Shown: piece after piece, positions 30,042-39,408 of the stretch | How positions within the stretch are numbered: the first letter of the stretch is position 1 | Layout: each line of letters begins with the position of its first letter | Notes under the pieces: model-generated | The model's input: the letters and a program-made list of their open reading frames with translations, nothing else | The model's database searches: none | Told to the model about the DNA's origin: nothing | NCBI RefSeq assembly: GCF_038595065.1 | Contig: NZ_CP152003.1 | Coordinates: 2,212,001 to 2,276,000 of the forward strand | Source of the DNA: Sutcliffiella sp. FSL R7-0096 | GTDB lineage: Bacteria > Bacillota > Bacilli > Bacillales > Bacillaceae_I | Length of the DNA stretch: 64,000 nucleotides | Direction of reading: 5' to 3' | Translations under genes and position numbers: made by a program

Positions 30042-30079
30042 CAGTAAACCAAGCTATAAGCTCACTTTATTCCTATGTA

Positions 30080-30241
30080 TTATTTGGGGACAATTATATG
30101 GTTATACTTGTTTAGAAGCGTGTCCAATTCCTGGCTGAGCTTTAGCGTTTTAGAAGAAGACATTCCGTATTTTGCCACAATGTCAATGAGTTCCGTTCGC
30201 TTTTTTTCAATTAGATTTAATAGTTCTTGTTTAGTAGCCAA
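30080..30241 (-). CDS. Spo0E-family aspartyl-phosphate phosphatase (53 residues)
   Basis: The frame reads ATKQELLNLIEKKRTEL at the start and has KLSQELDTLLNKY near the end. This is the two-helix hairpin and SQELD active-site signature of Spo0E-like phosphatases (Spo0E, YisI, YnzD), which dephosphorylate Spo0A-P and delay sporulation. The start is taken as TTG 30241, with aaggaagg about 10 bp upstream. Its own terminator follows. The protein is too short for most gene finders. The family call is strong; the target in this organism is inferred. Confidence 0.85.
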   Translation of the reverse strand: MATKQELLNLIEKKRTELIDIVAKYGMSSSKTLKLSQELDTLLNKYNHIIVPK

Positions 30242-30468
30242 AGTTGAGTATCCTTCCTTCTTCCAATTCGTAACATCATTATACTAGAATTTAGGAGGCA
30301 ATACAAAGGAAAATTTCAAGTTAATGGGACTTTAATAATTGTCAAACTAGTGAAAAATAACTAGGCAATACTGTCACGGTTTCGTCATAGATTATTATAA
30401 AGCGGGGGTATGTTTTCGAACGTTTTCTGTTACTATATTAATTATAATTGAATAGGAGTAGTGATACT

Positions 30469-31179
30469 ATGTCTGCAGATGTTACGCTTTTTTTGGCGTT
30501 TGGGGCGGGTTTTTTATCGTTCATCTCCCCTTGTACGCTACCAATTTACCCTGCTTTTCTCTCCTATATAACAGGTGTGTCGGTAGGAGAATTGAAAGAC
30601 GAAAAGGGTATGTTGCGTAGCAGGAGTATTTTACATACAGTGTTCTTCTTATTGGGCTTTTCCATCATCTTTATCTGGTTAGGATTCAGTGCATCATTCT
30701 TGGGGCAATTCTTTGTCCAGTACAATGATTTAATCCGCCAGATTGGAGCCATCCTGATCATCTTTTTTGGACTTGTCATACTTGGGGTATTTCAGCCTAA
30801 ATTCCTGATGACAGATAAAAAGCTCTCCTTTAAGAATAGACCTACCGGGTACATTGGTACAGTATTGATAGGTATGGCTTTTGCCGCAGGATGGACACCT
30901 TGTACAGGTCCGATTCTTGTGTCTGTCATGGCTTTGGCAGCAGCAAATCCAGGATCCGGTGTATTATACATGACTGCTTATGTATTGGGATTTGCAATTC
31001 CGTTCTTCATCCTCTCTTTCTTTATTGGAAAATTGTCCTGGATCAGGCGCAATCATGTCTTAATCATGAAAGTCGGAGGATATACCATGATTTTCATGGG
31101 TATTCTGTTATTCTTTGATTGGTTGACCAAAATAATAGTGTGGCTGACGGCAATTACCGGAGGATTTACAGGATTTTAA
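30469..31179 (+). CDS. ccdA: Thiol-disulfide transmembrane shuttle CcdA
   Basis: CcdA passes reducing power across the membrane for cytochrome c maturation and spore thiol chemistry. The 236-residue protein has six hydrophobic helices and the two redox cysteines expected of the DsbD-like family: C22 in ISPCTLP and C145 in WTPCTGP. ATG 30469 has aggag 10 bp upstream; the frame extends 21 bp further but without a better site. Next come yneI and ccdC, the same order as B. subtilis. Confidence 0.95.
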   Translation: MSADVTLFLAFGAGFLSFISPCTLPIYPAFLSYITGVSVGELKDEKGMLRSRSILHTVFFLLGFSIIFIWLGFSASFLGQFFVQYNDLIRQIGAILIIFFGLVILGVFQPKFLMTDKKLSFKNRPTGYIGTVLIGMAFAAGWTPCTGPILVSVMALAAANPGSGVLYMTAYVLGFAIPFFILSFFIGKLSWIRRNHVLIMKVGGYTMIFMGILLFFDWLTKIIVWLTAITGGFTGF

Positions 31180-31284
31180 ATTGTGTGATATTTTAGTTGA
31201 TTCTTATGTCTGAAAAGAGTAAAGTTAAAATTGGGAATAAAGGAAATTTAAAACTTTTTTATAGGACATAAGGAGGACTCTGCG

Positions 31285-31644
31285 GTGGCTAACGTTTTAG
31301 TAGTGGATGATGCAAAGTTTATGAGGCTAACAATTGGAAACATTTTAACTAAATCTAACCACACTGTTATCGGTGAAGCAGAGAATGGAAGAGATGCAGT
31401 TTCACTCTATCGGGATCATCAGCCTGATCTCGTTACAATGGATATTACCATGCCTGAAATGAACGGAATTGAAGCTGTTCGTGAAATAGTGAAGGATTTT
31501 CCGAAAGCGAAAATTATCATGTGCTCAGCAATGGGGCAGCAGCGCTTGATTGTGGAAGCGATTGAAGCAGGTGCAAAAGATTTCATCGTAAAGCCCTTTG
31601 ATGAAAGCAGGGTTTTGGAAGCAGTTAAAAGAGTCATGGGATAA
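31285..31644 (+). CDS. yneI: CheY-like stand-alone response regulator YneI
   Basis: This 119-residue receiver domain has no output domain. The acidic pocket D8-D9, the phosphoacceptor D53 in TMDITMPEMNG, the switch Ser in MCSAMG and the conserved K103 in VKPFDE are all present, so it should be phosphorylatable. The cognate kinase is unknown. It lies between ccdA and ccdC, as in B. subtilis. The GTG start follows aaggagg by 7-8 bp. A terminator follows. Confidence 0.92.
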   Translation: MANVLVVDDAKFMRLTIGNILTKSNHTVIGEAENGRDAVSLYRDHQPDLVTMDITMPEMNGIEAVREIVKDFPKAKIIMCSAMGQQRLIVEAIEAGAKDFIVKPFDESRVLEAVKRVMG

Positions 31645-31650
31645 CACAAT

Positions 31651-31691
31651 GAACTATCTTCTCCTTATTTGGGAGGGGGTAGTTTATTTTT
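31651..31691 (+). terminator. Terminator after yneI
   Basis: AACTATC and CTCC pair with GGGAG and GGTAGTT around TTATTT, with small mismatches, followed by a T-rich tract. Confidence 0.75.
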
Positions 31692-31792
31692 ATAAGGGGG
31701 AAGTTGTAAAAGCCAAGATATGACTTTTAAAATTTCTCTTTTTCGGTATAATAGTAAGAGGTTAAAAGTTGTGAAAACAGAGGATGATTAAA

Positions 31793-32278
31793 GTGAATAC
31801 AGTACTATCTACGATTTTCGCAGTATGTATGGCCCTTCTTGTATTGTTTATCAGGATGAAGGCTGCGAAAAAACCTTCTTCAGTGAAAAAAATTGTATTG
31901 CCTCCCATTTTCATGAGTACAGGTGCACTGATGTTCCTATTTCCTGAATTCCGAGTTTCCCCGCTACAAGTCTTGGAAGCTTTGACAGTTGGAGCGATCT
32001 TTTCGATATTTCTAATTAAAACCTCCAAATTTGAGATGAAAGATAATGACATATACTTAAAGCGTTCGAAGGCATTCGTTTTTATTTTACTTGGACTATT
32101 GGCTATAAGGGTTGTTTTGAAGCTTGTTCTGAGCACTCAAATTGATATCGGAGAGTTGACCGGGATGTTTTGGTTGCTTGCTTTCGGCATGATTGTTCCA
32201 TGGAGAGTTGCAATGTATATCAAATACAAGAAGATAGAGAGTGGAGCCATTCCTCCAACGATAAAAACCTCGGTATAA
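31793..32278 (+). CDS. ccdC: CcdC-family membrane protein (YneJ)
   Basis: The 161-residue integral membrane protein has four hydrophobic segments, the family stretch KKIVLPPIFMSTGALMF and the later KRSKAFVFILLG. In B. subtilis ccdC lies in the ccdA locus but is not essential for cytochrome c synthesis; its role is unclear. GTG 31793 was chosen because gagg lies 9 bp before it; ATG 31784 in the same frame would add three residues but lacks a spaced ribosome site. A TATAAT hexamer at 31747-31752 may be its -10. Confidence 0.88.
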   Translation: MNTVLSTIFAVCMALLVLFIRMKAAKKPSSVKKIVLPPIFMSTGALMFLFPEFRVSPLQVLEALTVGAIFSIFLIKTSKFEMKDNDIYLKRSKAFVFILLGLLAIRVVLKLVLSTQIDIGELTGMFWLLAFGMIVPWRVAMYIKYKKIESGAIPPTIKTSV

Positions 32279-32294
32279 CAAACCGAGGTTTTTT
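32263..32294. terminator. Bidirectional terminator overlapping the ccdC stop
   Basis: ACCTCGGT pairs with ACCGAGGT around ATAACAA, with A- and T-tracts on either side. It includes the ccdC stop codon and serves both ccdC and convergent yneK. Confidence 0.9.
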
Positions 32295-32296
32295 CC

Positions 32297-32722
32297 TTAG
32301 AATAAATGCTGATATGGTGCGCGATCAATATTGAGGTGTTCCAGTTTTTTTATAAGAAACTTATGGTCTCGTTTCGGCGTGGCGAGGATATAGCCGCGAA
32401 TAACATGTTCTCTCGTTATTTCGTTTGCTTTTTCCCTATATGCTATTTCGCCAATTTTTCCTGCTATCTTCTGTCTAGCGATATCACGAAACAGTTCCGG
32501 TACAGGTGAGACGAGCTCCTCTAACAGGAGTTTAAGATCTTCCGGCCACATATGACGGGTTTCTTTCAGATAGAAATCCTGCCAGTCCAATTCCGATTTC
32601 CCATCTTCTTTTGGAAGCCGTTTAAGGAATTTGCGAAACATAAAAAATCCACCGATGGCCAATAATCCGACCATTGTGACAACCCAAAATAAAATTAACC
32701 ATAAAAACCATCCGGTTAACAT
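32297..32722 (-). CDS. yneK: DUF2621 membrane-anchored protein YneK
   Basis: The 141-residue protein has a single N-terminal transmembrane helix (about 5-28) and a cytosolic DUF2621 domain with LKRLPKEDGKSELDWQDFY, in two parts, and a C-terminal HKFLIKKLEHL segment. The function is unknown; the gene occurs next to ccdC in Bacillus. The ATG follows ggaggg by about 9 bp. It is convergent with ccdC across a shared terminator. Confidence 0.9.
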   Translation of the reverse strand: MLTGWFLWLILFWVVTMVGLLAIGGFFMFRKFLKRLPKEDGKSELDWQDFYLKETRHMWPEDLKLLLEELVSPVPELFRDIARQKIAGKIGEIAYREKANEITREHVIRGYILATPKRDHKFLIKKLEHLNIDRAPYQHLF

Positions 32723-32852
32723 GTTCTTATCCCTCCGAACTCGTTAACATTCTTGTATTATTATAACCGAAACTATTATAATTGCACTAGTAAATGAAAA
32801 ATCAGAGAGATTTTCATATAAAAAATGACAAAGTTTTGACGGAGGTGCGACG

Positions 32853-33644
32853 ATGAAAAAGATTGGTGCCGTTATTGGCAGCATGGGAAAAACCGAGGTA
32901 CTCTCCCAAAGAGTCTGCCCTAAATGTAATAGAGAAGTAAAGCGCGTCCGCATGCAAATTATTGGCGGAGAAAATAAAGGGCAATGGCAAGAATATGAAA
33001 ATGAATGTGATTGCCGACTGGCGGCTGAAACCATGCAAGCAGAGAAACGCAGAAAGCATAAATACTTTGAGCAATTCTGCATTATTCCGAGAGAACTTGC
33101 AGATGCCACTTTGGAAAACTTCAAGGTGGAGTATTCCAGCCAAGGGGAAGCTTTGGCAAGTACAATTGACTTTTTCGACCAGTTTAGCGGAAGAGAAAAC
33201 CTGTATTATTTTGGCCGGACAGGAAGAGGGAAAACACATTTGGCAGTAGGGTTGTATAAATACTTCAAGGAAAATAATATTACAGCGATGTTTTTTGATG
33301 TACCTAAGCTAATGGATACAATTGTTGCCTCTTGGGACAGTGATTCAGGGTATTCAGAAAGCAGGTTCATGAAGGCCATTGCCGAGGTGGATGTACTTAT
33401 CCTGGATGATCTTGGAGTGGAGAGGGTGAGCGAGTGGGTGGATCAGACCATCTATTCGATTTTGAATCAGCGACAAGGCAAGAGTATTGTTTTTACCTCC
33501 AATATTCATCCTGGAGATCTGACTAAGCGTTATGGTGAAAGAATTGCTGACAGAATAAAAAATAAGATGAGTCAAAATCAGTTGATATCGATCGTAACAC
33601 CTGAAAGTTATCGCACCAAGGATTTGACTATGTTTAAAGACTAG
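32853..33644 (+). CDS. DnaC/IstB-type AAA+ ATPase (helicase-loader-like)
   Basis: The 263-residue protein has an N-terminal zinc-ribbon-like part (C22PKC25 and a later CDC) and an AAA+ core with Walker A GRTGRGKT (121-128), Walker B VLILDDLGVE and a sensor TSNIHPGDL. The layout matches phage and chromosomal DnaC/DnaI-type helicase loaders. Here there is no replicative partner or phage module beside it, so its target is unknown. The ATG follows ggaggtg, and the gene is monocistronic with its own strong terminator. Confidence 0.85.
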   Translation: MKKIGAVIGSMGKTEVLSQRVCPKCNREVKRVRMQIIGGENKGQWQEYENECDCRLAAETMQAEKRRKHKYFEQFCIIPRELADATLENFKVEYSSQGEALASTIDFFDQFSGRENLYYFGRTGRGKTHLAVGLYKYFKENNITAMFFDVPKLMDTIVASWDSDSGYSESRFMKAIAEVDVLILDDLGVERVSEWVDQTIYSILNQRQGKSIVFTSNIHPGDLTKRYGERIADRIKNKMSQNQLISIVTPESYRTKDLTMFKD

Positions 33645-33678
33645 GCTAGTATGCTGTTCACTAGAAAGACTAAATACG

Positions 33679-33717
33679 AACGCTCCTAAAATGAAATACA
33701 TTTTAGGGGCGTTTTTT
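33679..33717 (+). terminator. Terminator after the DnaC-like gene
   Basis: AACGCTCCTAAAATG pairs with CATTTTAGGGGCGTT (one mismatch), followed by six T. Confidence 0.92.
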
Positions 33718-33795
33718 ATTAATTGGCTATTTTTGTTAGTGATATAATGGTAGAATAATTCTAAATAGATAGAAAATAATAGGGGGTTATTGATA

Positions 33796-34731
33796 TTGAA
33801 GCAGGTACAGCAGTTAAAAAAGGAAATGGCTAATGTAATCATTGGAAAAGACGATGTAGTGGAGTTACTATTCATTTCTTTACTAAACAAAGGGCACGTG
33901 TTGCTAGAAAGTGTTCCAGGAACAGGGAAAACTATGCTCGCAAAAAGTTTTGCTAAGACGATGGACGCAAGTTATAAACGGATTCAATTCACTCCCGATG
34001 TGCTACCAAGTGATGTAACTGGGATCCAGTTTTTCAACCCAAAGGAACAGAACTTTGAATTGAGACCAGGTCCAATCATGACCAATATCCTCTTAGCGGA
34101 TGAAATCAATCGTGCCACTCCTAGAACGCAATCGAGTTTACTTGAAGTGATGGAGGAGCGGCAGGTTACCATTGACGGGGAAACATTACCGATACCCGGT
34201 CCATTTATGGTACTTGCTACTCAGAATCCGATTGAATCTCAGCAAGGAACTTTCCCATTACCAGAAGCGCAAATGGATCGATTCTTTATTCAGATTGACC
34301 TGGGCTACCCATCCATGGAGGAAGAGAAAGAGATCATGAACAAATACCGTTTGGATGAGCCAATCAAACAGATGACTTCTTTCTTTTCCAAAGAAGAAAT
34401 CCTGGAACTACAGGAACATGTCAAGCAAGTGAAGGTTTCGTCTGTTGTGGAGGACTACATACTTGAAATAGTACATATGAGCAGAAACCATGAAGAAATA
34501 GAACTCGGTGTCAGCCCACGTGGGACGTTGGCATTGATGCGGGCGGCACAGGGGGCAGCCTTTGTCCAAGGAAGAGAGTATGTTACACCTGAAGATGTCA
34601 AGAAAATGGCCCCTTTTATACTTAGCCATCGACTGGTTCTTACCATGGAAGGGTCGCTCAAAAAGACCAATAAAGAAATTGTTAAAGAAGTGCTGGCAAG
34701 GGTTGTTGTGCCTGTGGAGGCGACAATCTAG
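33796..34731 (+). CDS. MoxR-family AAA+ ATPase
   Basis: The 311-residue MoxR ATPase has Walker A PGTGKT (G42-K45 region), Walker B LLADEINRATPRTQSSLL and sensor ATQNP. MoxR proteins usually act with a VWA or DUF58 partner as chaperones for metal insertion or complex assembly. This one is followed two bases later by a DUF58 gene and then a DUF4129-type gene. TTG 33796 was chosen because aggggg lies 9 bp upstream; TTG 33790 would be too close. An extended -10 TATAAT lies at 33743-33748. Confidence 0.92.
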   Translation: MKQVQQLKKEMANVIIGKDDVVELLFISLLNKGHVLLESVPGTGKTMLAKSFAKTMDASYKRIQFTPDVLPSDVTGIQFFNPKEQNFELRPGPIMTNILLADEINRATPRTQSSLLEVMEERQVTIDGETLPIPGPFMVLATQNPIESQQGTFPLPEAQMDRFFIQIDLGYPSMEEEKEIMNKYRLDEPIKQMTSFFSKEEILELQEHVKQVKVSSVVEDYILEIVHMSRNHEEIELGVSPRGTLALMRAAQGAAFVQGREYVTPEDVKKMAPFILSHRLVLTMEGSLKKTNKEIVKEVLARVVVPVEATI

Positions 34732-34733
34732 GA

Positions 34734-35906
34734 ATGAAAAGGTGGAACCAACAAGTTGATAATCTGACCCATCACATTTACTTTCGTACTGTGGCATTTC
34801 TTATCATTGCCATCGGTTTACTTACTGGACACCCTATCCTTTTCTTTATGGGAACGATGTATTTTATTTATTTCGTTGTTTCGTATTATTACTTGGATAA
34901 GGTGGGGGGAAAGCTTCTTTTTACAATAGTAGAAGAGAAGATTAAGCTTTTTCCGGGAGAATCAGGAACAATCAGACTTAAAATTGCACAACCATCTAGG
35001 CTACCAATATTTTTAGGGAAGATACTCTTGGTAGCTGATAATAATATTGATTTTCAGAATGGGGACCGTAGAACAAGGATAAGCCAAATTAAAATACCAT
35101 TCTCCCTGCTGGGGAGGAGTGAAGTGGTAGTGGAGGTTCCCTTTATTGCGAAAGAACGAGGTGTTGCTAGACTTCACCAAATTGAACTTCAAATTTCTCA
35201 TTTTCTTGATATTGGAAAGGTGTATCTTCAAAAGAGTGATGTGACAAAATTCGAGGCTCTTGTTTACTCGGAACAATTGAAAGTATCGGGGCTGGAAAGA
35301 ATTGTACCTAGAAACCAAGGATCCTACCCTACAAGATCTTCCCTCTTTGAGGATGCAAGTGCAATTATTGGTACACGCGACTATGCAAATGGAGATGCAT
35401 TCAACCGAATACATTGGAAAGCATCTGCCAGGGTTTCCAGTCTCCAAACTAAAGTACATGAAAAAACATCACAGTTCTCCTGGTTAATCGTGTTTGATAT
35501 TCGTTCAGGGAATCTGGAAGAACGGATAAAGGGTATTACCAACTTAGTTCATCATGCTACAAAACACCATATTCCTTTCTCATTGCTTGTTAATATAAAA
35601 AAAGTCGGGACACCAAGTTATTATGAACTTCCTTATGGGGAAGGAAAGAGGCATCTCCAATCAGCATTAACCATCTTAGCTAGGTTGCAGGGGAACAGTG
35701 TATCGATTGGGATGCCGACATTTGAAAGAATAACCTATCAACACGCTGCAAACTCACCATATGTGATTTTATGTGGGGAAGAGGAGCGTATGAAAGGATG
35801 GCGAATGCCTCCTGCTACCAATGTTTATTGGCTAGATGTCACGGAATCTCATAGCTCATTGAGATTATGGCATTCGGTGATTGGAAAGGAGGCAGCAAAT
35901 GGCTAA
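34734..35906 (+). CDS. DUF58 domain protein
   Basis: The 390-residue protein has two N-terminal membrane helices (about 15-55) and a cytosolic part with the DUF58 signature (about 205-240: R-D-Y, GD, R-I-H-W, S-A-R), a VWA-like fold. DUF58 proteins are partners of MoxR ATPases; what the pair assembles is not known. It starts two bases after the moxR stop and overlaps the next gene by eight bases, so the three are translationally linked. Confidence 0.9.
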   Translation: MKRWNQQVDNLTHHIYFRTVAFLIIAIGLLTGHPILFFMGTMYFIYFVVSYYYLDKVGGKLLFTIVEEKIKLFPGESGTIRLKIAQPSRLPIFLGKILLVADNNIDFQNGDRRTRISQIKIPFSLLGRSEVVVEVPFIAKERGVARLHQIELQISHFLDIGKVYLQKSDVTKFEALVYSEQLKVSGLERIVPRNQGSYPTRSSLFEDASAIIGTRDYANGDAFNRIHWKASARVSSLQTKVHEKTSQFSWLIVFDIRSGNLEERIKGITNLVHHATKHHIPFSLLVNIKKVGTPSYYELPYGEGKRHLQSALTILARLQGNSVSIGMPTFERITYQHAANSPYVILCGEEERMKGWRMPPATNVYWLDVTESHSSLRLWHSVIGKEAANG

Positions 35907-37107
35907 AATTTGGAGAAACAGCATTCATCTATTGATTGAACTAAATATATTCTATTTCTTTATTGTTCTGATGTATTTGGATTCTGGTACACTTCCTTCT
36001 TTAATTGGGGTGTTATTACCATACGGAGTTGCTCTTGCCATCTATATCTTGCTAGCGGAGAAATTACCTAGCACATACGTGGGAATTATGTTAATCGCAC
36101 CTGTGTTAGCTGTTTTCCCATATTTAGCATTTTACAGTTTTGGCCTTTCAATTATAATCGGTTTTTTTATCAGCTTTCGTGCTTTTATGTATTTTATAGA
36201 GGAAAGAGCCATATCAACTTTTACGCTATTGATCATCTCGTTTCTTTGGATGCCATTCATCTATAGTGGAGGGGTATTGGTCGACTATCCTCATGGTTTA
36301 GTATTAATGGGGCTATTCGGAGGACAATTATTTCTAGTTATTCTCCTATATAGTGGAAATGTGGTTATGAATCTTAAAGGTAATAGTTATATGCAGAAAA
36401 GGGTAATCGGAGCATCTGTAACTCTTTTTTCCGGCATTCTCCTTGTCTCAGCTCTATTTGCCACAGTAGGAAAGACTGTGATTTATTTTGTGTTCTCATG
36501 GGTTGGGCATGGAGTAAGTTTCGCATTCGATTTGTTGGCAAGGCCCTTCTTCTTTCTTTTAGGGCTTCATGATTGGCAACGTAAAGGTCTAGGTCAGAAT
36601 GATGAAGGAATAGTTGAAATGGGAGAGAAAAATGAAGAGGAATTGGGCGAATTGGTAAAACAATCGGATAGCATTTTTAATAATCCGGTAGTTATTGCCG
36701 TTGGGGTAATCCTCTTCCTTTCCATTCTTTACTTAATGCTTAACAAACAAAAAGTCACAAAAAAACAACGTGAACTTCCAACAGAACAGCAGTTTACTTC
36801 CACCATGACAAAGATGGGTAGAGAGTTTTTCAGCGGCAGAAGAAAACAAAAGCCACCCGAAGATGAAGTAAGGAAGCTTATGTTTGATTTGGAGCAATTG
36901 GCATTAAAAAAGAATCGTGGCCGTCTTCCGAATGAAACATTGGAGGAATGGTTAAACCGGGAGACCACATTTAAGGAAAGCTTCATGGAGTTGTATGCCA
37001 AGGTACGATATGGTGAAATGAAACTCACACCTTCTGAAGTAGAAACCTGCAGGTCCATGGCGGAGGAAATCCGAAAAGTGATGAAGCAATGGAAAAAAGC
37101 GAGTTAA
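35899..37107 (+). CDS. Multi-pass membrane protein with DUF4129-like tail
   Basis: The 402-residue protein has about eight hydrophobic helices in its first 215 residues, a further helix around 270-285, and a C-terminal cytosolic domain (about 320-395) with VRKLMFDLEQLALKK then GRLPNETLEEWL. This resembles DUF4129 tails found on transglutaminase-type partners of MoxR-DUF58. In many Bacillus the third gene also carries a transglutaminase domain; none is visible here. ATG 35899 follows aaaggagg by 6-7 bp. Its role in a membrane or wall assembly system is inference. Confidence 0.8.
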   Translation: MAKIWRNSIHLLIELNIFYFFIVLMYLDSGTLPSLIGVLLPYGVALAIYILLAEKLPSTYVGIMLIAPVLAVFPYLAFYSFGLSIIIGFFISFRAFMYFIEERAISTFTLLIISFLWMPFIYSGGVLVDYPHGLVLMGLFGGQLFLVILLYSGNVVMNLKGNSYMQKRVIGASVTLFSGILLVSALFATVGKTVIYFVFSWVGHGVSFAFDLLARPFFFLLGLHDWQRKGLGQNDEGIVEMGEKNEEELGELVKQSDSIFNNPVVIAVGVILFLSILYLMLNKQKVTKKQRELPTEQQFTSTMTKMGREFFSGRRKQKPPEDEVRKLMFDLEQLALKKNRGRLPNETLEEWLNRETTFKESFMELYAKVRYGEMKLTPSEVETCRSMAEEIRKVMKQWKKAS

Positions 37108-37121
37108 ATATCATTTACTGA

Positions 37122-37152
37122 AGTGTATCCATTACTGGGTACACTGTTTTTT
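37122..37152 (+). terminator. Terminator after the moxR operon
   Basis: AGTGTATCC pairs with GGGTACACT (one G-T pair) around ATTACT, followed by six T. Confidence 0.88.
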
Positions 37153-37409
37153 GTGGGAAAACCCATTGGAGTGAATGGATTCCTTTACCTTTCCATAATT
37201 ATCCTCCATCAAATTCGGCCGTATTTCTTCATAATCAGCGATTATCCCGCTTCTGCTGGAATTAAACGTAGGTCAATATTATTGGTAGCGTTTACACTCA
37301 CTATCTGGCTTTCATACGGACTAATTGCCCCAACACCCTTGATATACATTCTCTACATGTTACGATTATAAACGTTGTTATAAACGAACGGACAGACGGG
37401 GGCGATTAG
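37153..37409. other. Region upstream of proI
   Basis: An 82-codon hydrophobic frame (37123-37371, plus) ends SYGLIAPTPLIYILYMLRL, but it starts inside the terminator with no ribosome site. It may be a decayed membrane gene. No T-box leader or clear promoter for the proline operon is seen. Confidence 0.4.
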
Positions 37410-38252
37410 ATGTTGAACGAAAAAGTGATTGGATTTATCGGAGCAGGATCGATGGCAGAAGCGATGATTTCAGGCATCGTTGCAAGTGAAATTATCCCTG
37501 CAAAAAACGTGGTAGTAAGTAATAGATCAAACATTGACAGATTAATGGAACTTGAGGATAAATACGGTGTTCGTGGTGTTATGAAGCAAGACCTTAATAT
37601 AAACGAACTAGACATTATTGTACTTGCCATGAAGCCGAAAGATATAGAAATTGCATTAGCTTCATTAAAAGATCAACTAAATTCTTCACAATTATTGCTT
37701 TCTGTATTAGCTGGTGTATCTACTAGCTATATGGAAGAGGGGTTAAACCCAGGTCAGCCTGTTATTCGCGTCATGCCGAACACATCAAGCATGATTGGTG
37801 AATCGGCAACAGCCATATCAGCAGGGAAGCATGTCGCGATGAATCATATAGTAGATACTAAAGTCATCCTAGAAACAATTGGCAAAGTATACACCATTGA
37901 AGAAGAGCAAATGGACGTTTTCACAGGAGTAGCCGGAAGTGGTCCAGCATATTTCTATTATTTAATGGAACATATGGAGAAAACAGCGAAAGAGGCAGGG
38001 TTAGATGAAGAGGTAACACGTGATGTCGTTGCTCAAACCATTCTCGGTGCTGCGAAGATGATGCAGACAAATAATGAAGAACCTGCTTCGTTAAGAAAGA
38101 AAGTGACTTCTCCAAACGGTACCACGGCAGCAGGACTAGAAGCTTTAAGTGACAATGGTGGTGGAAAAGCCATTTCAGCTGCGATCAAAGGTGCGGCAGA
38201 ACGTTCGAAAGAGATCAGTGCAGAAAAGGAAAAAGAACTAGTACTACAGTAA
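37410..38252 (+). CDS. proI: Pyrroline-5-carboxylate reductase
   Basis: The enzyme reduces pyrroline-5-carboxylate to proline with NAD(P)H, the last step of synthesis. The 280-residue protein has the Rossmann motif GFIGAGSMAEAM (8-19) and the C-terminal family signature from about residue 236 (TSPNGTTAAGLEAL). The symbol proI is used because in Bacillus the anabolic isozyme is so named; proC would be equally acceptable. The first gene of proI-proB-proA, it starts after a modest ggggg site. Confidence 0.94.
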   Translation: MLNEKVIGFIGAGSMAEAMISGIVASEIIPAKNVVVSNRSNIDRLMELEDKYGVRGVMKQDLNINELDIIVLAMKPKDIEIALASLKDQLNSSQLLLSVLAGVSTSYMEEGLNPGQPVIRVMPNTSSMIGESATAISAGKHVAMNHIVDTKVILETIGKVYTIEEEQMDVFTGVAGSGPAYFYYLMEHMEKTAKEAGLDEEVTRDVVAQTILGAAKMMQTNNEEPASLRKKVTSPNGTTAAGLEALSDNGGGKAISAAIKGAAERSKEISAEKEKELVLQ

Positions 38253-38286
38253 GTTTTAAAACTATGTTTATAACAGGAGTGATTGA

Positions 38287-39405
38287 ATGACCCCCGATAA
38301 TAAGACAAAACGGGTAGTAATAAAAATTGGAAGCAGCTCATTGACAAGTTCTCACGGTGAAATCAGTAGAAGAAAACTAGAAAGGCTTGTTGATGAAGTG
38401 GCTCAACTGAAAGACCAAGGCTATGAAGTTTTATTGGTATCTTCAGGAGCAGTGGCAGCTGGATATAGAAAGCTAGGCTGTCTGAATAGACCAACAAGTT
38501 TACCGGAAAAACAAGCAGCAGCGTCCATTGGACAAGGCTTGTTGATGGAGGCATATAGCGAACTGCTCTTATCAAACGGTTACGTTGCCTCTCAAATCCT
38601 GATTACAAGAGAAGACTTTTCAGATGAAAATCGCTACAATAACGCGCGCAACACCGCGAATGTTCTTTTAGAGCGTGGTATTGTACCGATCGTCAATGAA
38701 AATGACACCGTCACGGTAAACAGATTAAAATTTGGTGATAATGATACACTTTCCGCTAAGGTAGCAGGACTTGTGGATGCAGATATGTTGTTAATTTTAT
38801 CTGATATCGACGGATTGTATGATGCAGATCCGCGCAAGGATCCGGATGCCACTCTATTACGCAAAGTGGAAGAAATCACGCCTGAAATTGAAGCTGCAGC
38901 CGGAGACTCAGGTAGCTCTGTCGGTACCGGCGGAATGAAGTCCAAAATTGATGCCGTTAAGATTGCCATGGCATCTGGTATCCCTGCGTTCTTAGGTAAA
39001 GCGGGAGTACCAAACATTTTACTACAAGCAGTGGAAAAAGAAGCAACCGGAACGTATTTTGAGTCAAAGGATTCTACAGTAAACTTGAACCACAAAAAGC
39101 AATGGATCGCTTTCAACTCAGGTCCAGAGGGAGAAGTAGTACTAGCAGAAGGTGCGGACATTTCCATGCTGGGCAAAAAGAGATTGTTACCGTCTAGCAT
39201 CAGTAAAGTGAAAGGGTACTTTCAAGAAGGATCCGTCGTGAGAATTCTGGACTTTGAAGGAAACAGAATTGGACTTGGAGTGGTAAACTACTCCTCCGAA
39301 CAACTAAGAGAGTATGATCAAACCCAAGATAAATATGAAGAAGAAGTTGTGAAAAATGATGACTTAGTATGTCACTTAGAAGCATCCATACCGGTTGGGA
39401 TATAA
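38287..39405 (+). CDS. proB: Glutamate 5-kinase with PUA domain
   Basis: ProB phosphorylates glutamate to open proline synthesis and is the usual point of feedback control. The 372-residue protein has the amino-acid kinase domain (KIGSSSLTS near the start, SSGAVAAG, GTGGMKSK) and a C-terminal PUA domain (about 285-365). The ATG follows aggag by 8 bp, 34 bp after proI. It is separated from proA by 124 bp that contain a degenerate GC-rich repeat. Confidence 0.96.
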   Translation: MTPDNKTKRVVIKIGSSSLTSSHGEISRRKLERLVDEVAQLKDQGYEVLLVSSGAVAAGYRKLGCLNRPTSLPEKQAAASIGQGLLMEAYSELLLSNGYVASQILITREDFSDENRYNNARNTANVLLERGIVPIVNENDTVTVNRLKFGDNDTLSAKVAGLVDADMLLILSDIDGLYDADPRKDPDATLLRKVEEITPEIEAAAGDSGSSVGTGGMKSKIDAVKIAMASGIPAFLGKAGVPNILLQAVEKEATGTYFESKDSTVNLNHKKQWIAFNSGPEGEVVLAEGADISMLGKKRLLPSSISKVKGYFQEGSVVRILDFEGNRIGLGVVNYSSEQLREYDQTQDKYEEEVVKNDDLVCHLEASIPVGI

Positions 39406-39408
39406 AAC

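Noticed and set aside
30075-30287. 70-codon plus-strand frame opposite the Spo0E-like gene
   Set aside because: It is the antisense shadow of a recognisable minus-strand gene.
37123-37371. 82-codon hydrophobic frame before proI
   Set aside because: It starts inside a terminator hairpin without a ribosome site; I kept it only as a note because the C-terminal hydrophobic stretch could be a relic.
37372-37409. T-box leader for the proline operon
   Set aside because: The gap before proI is short and shows neither the T-box core nor a terminator/antiterminator pair.
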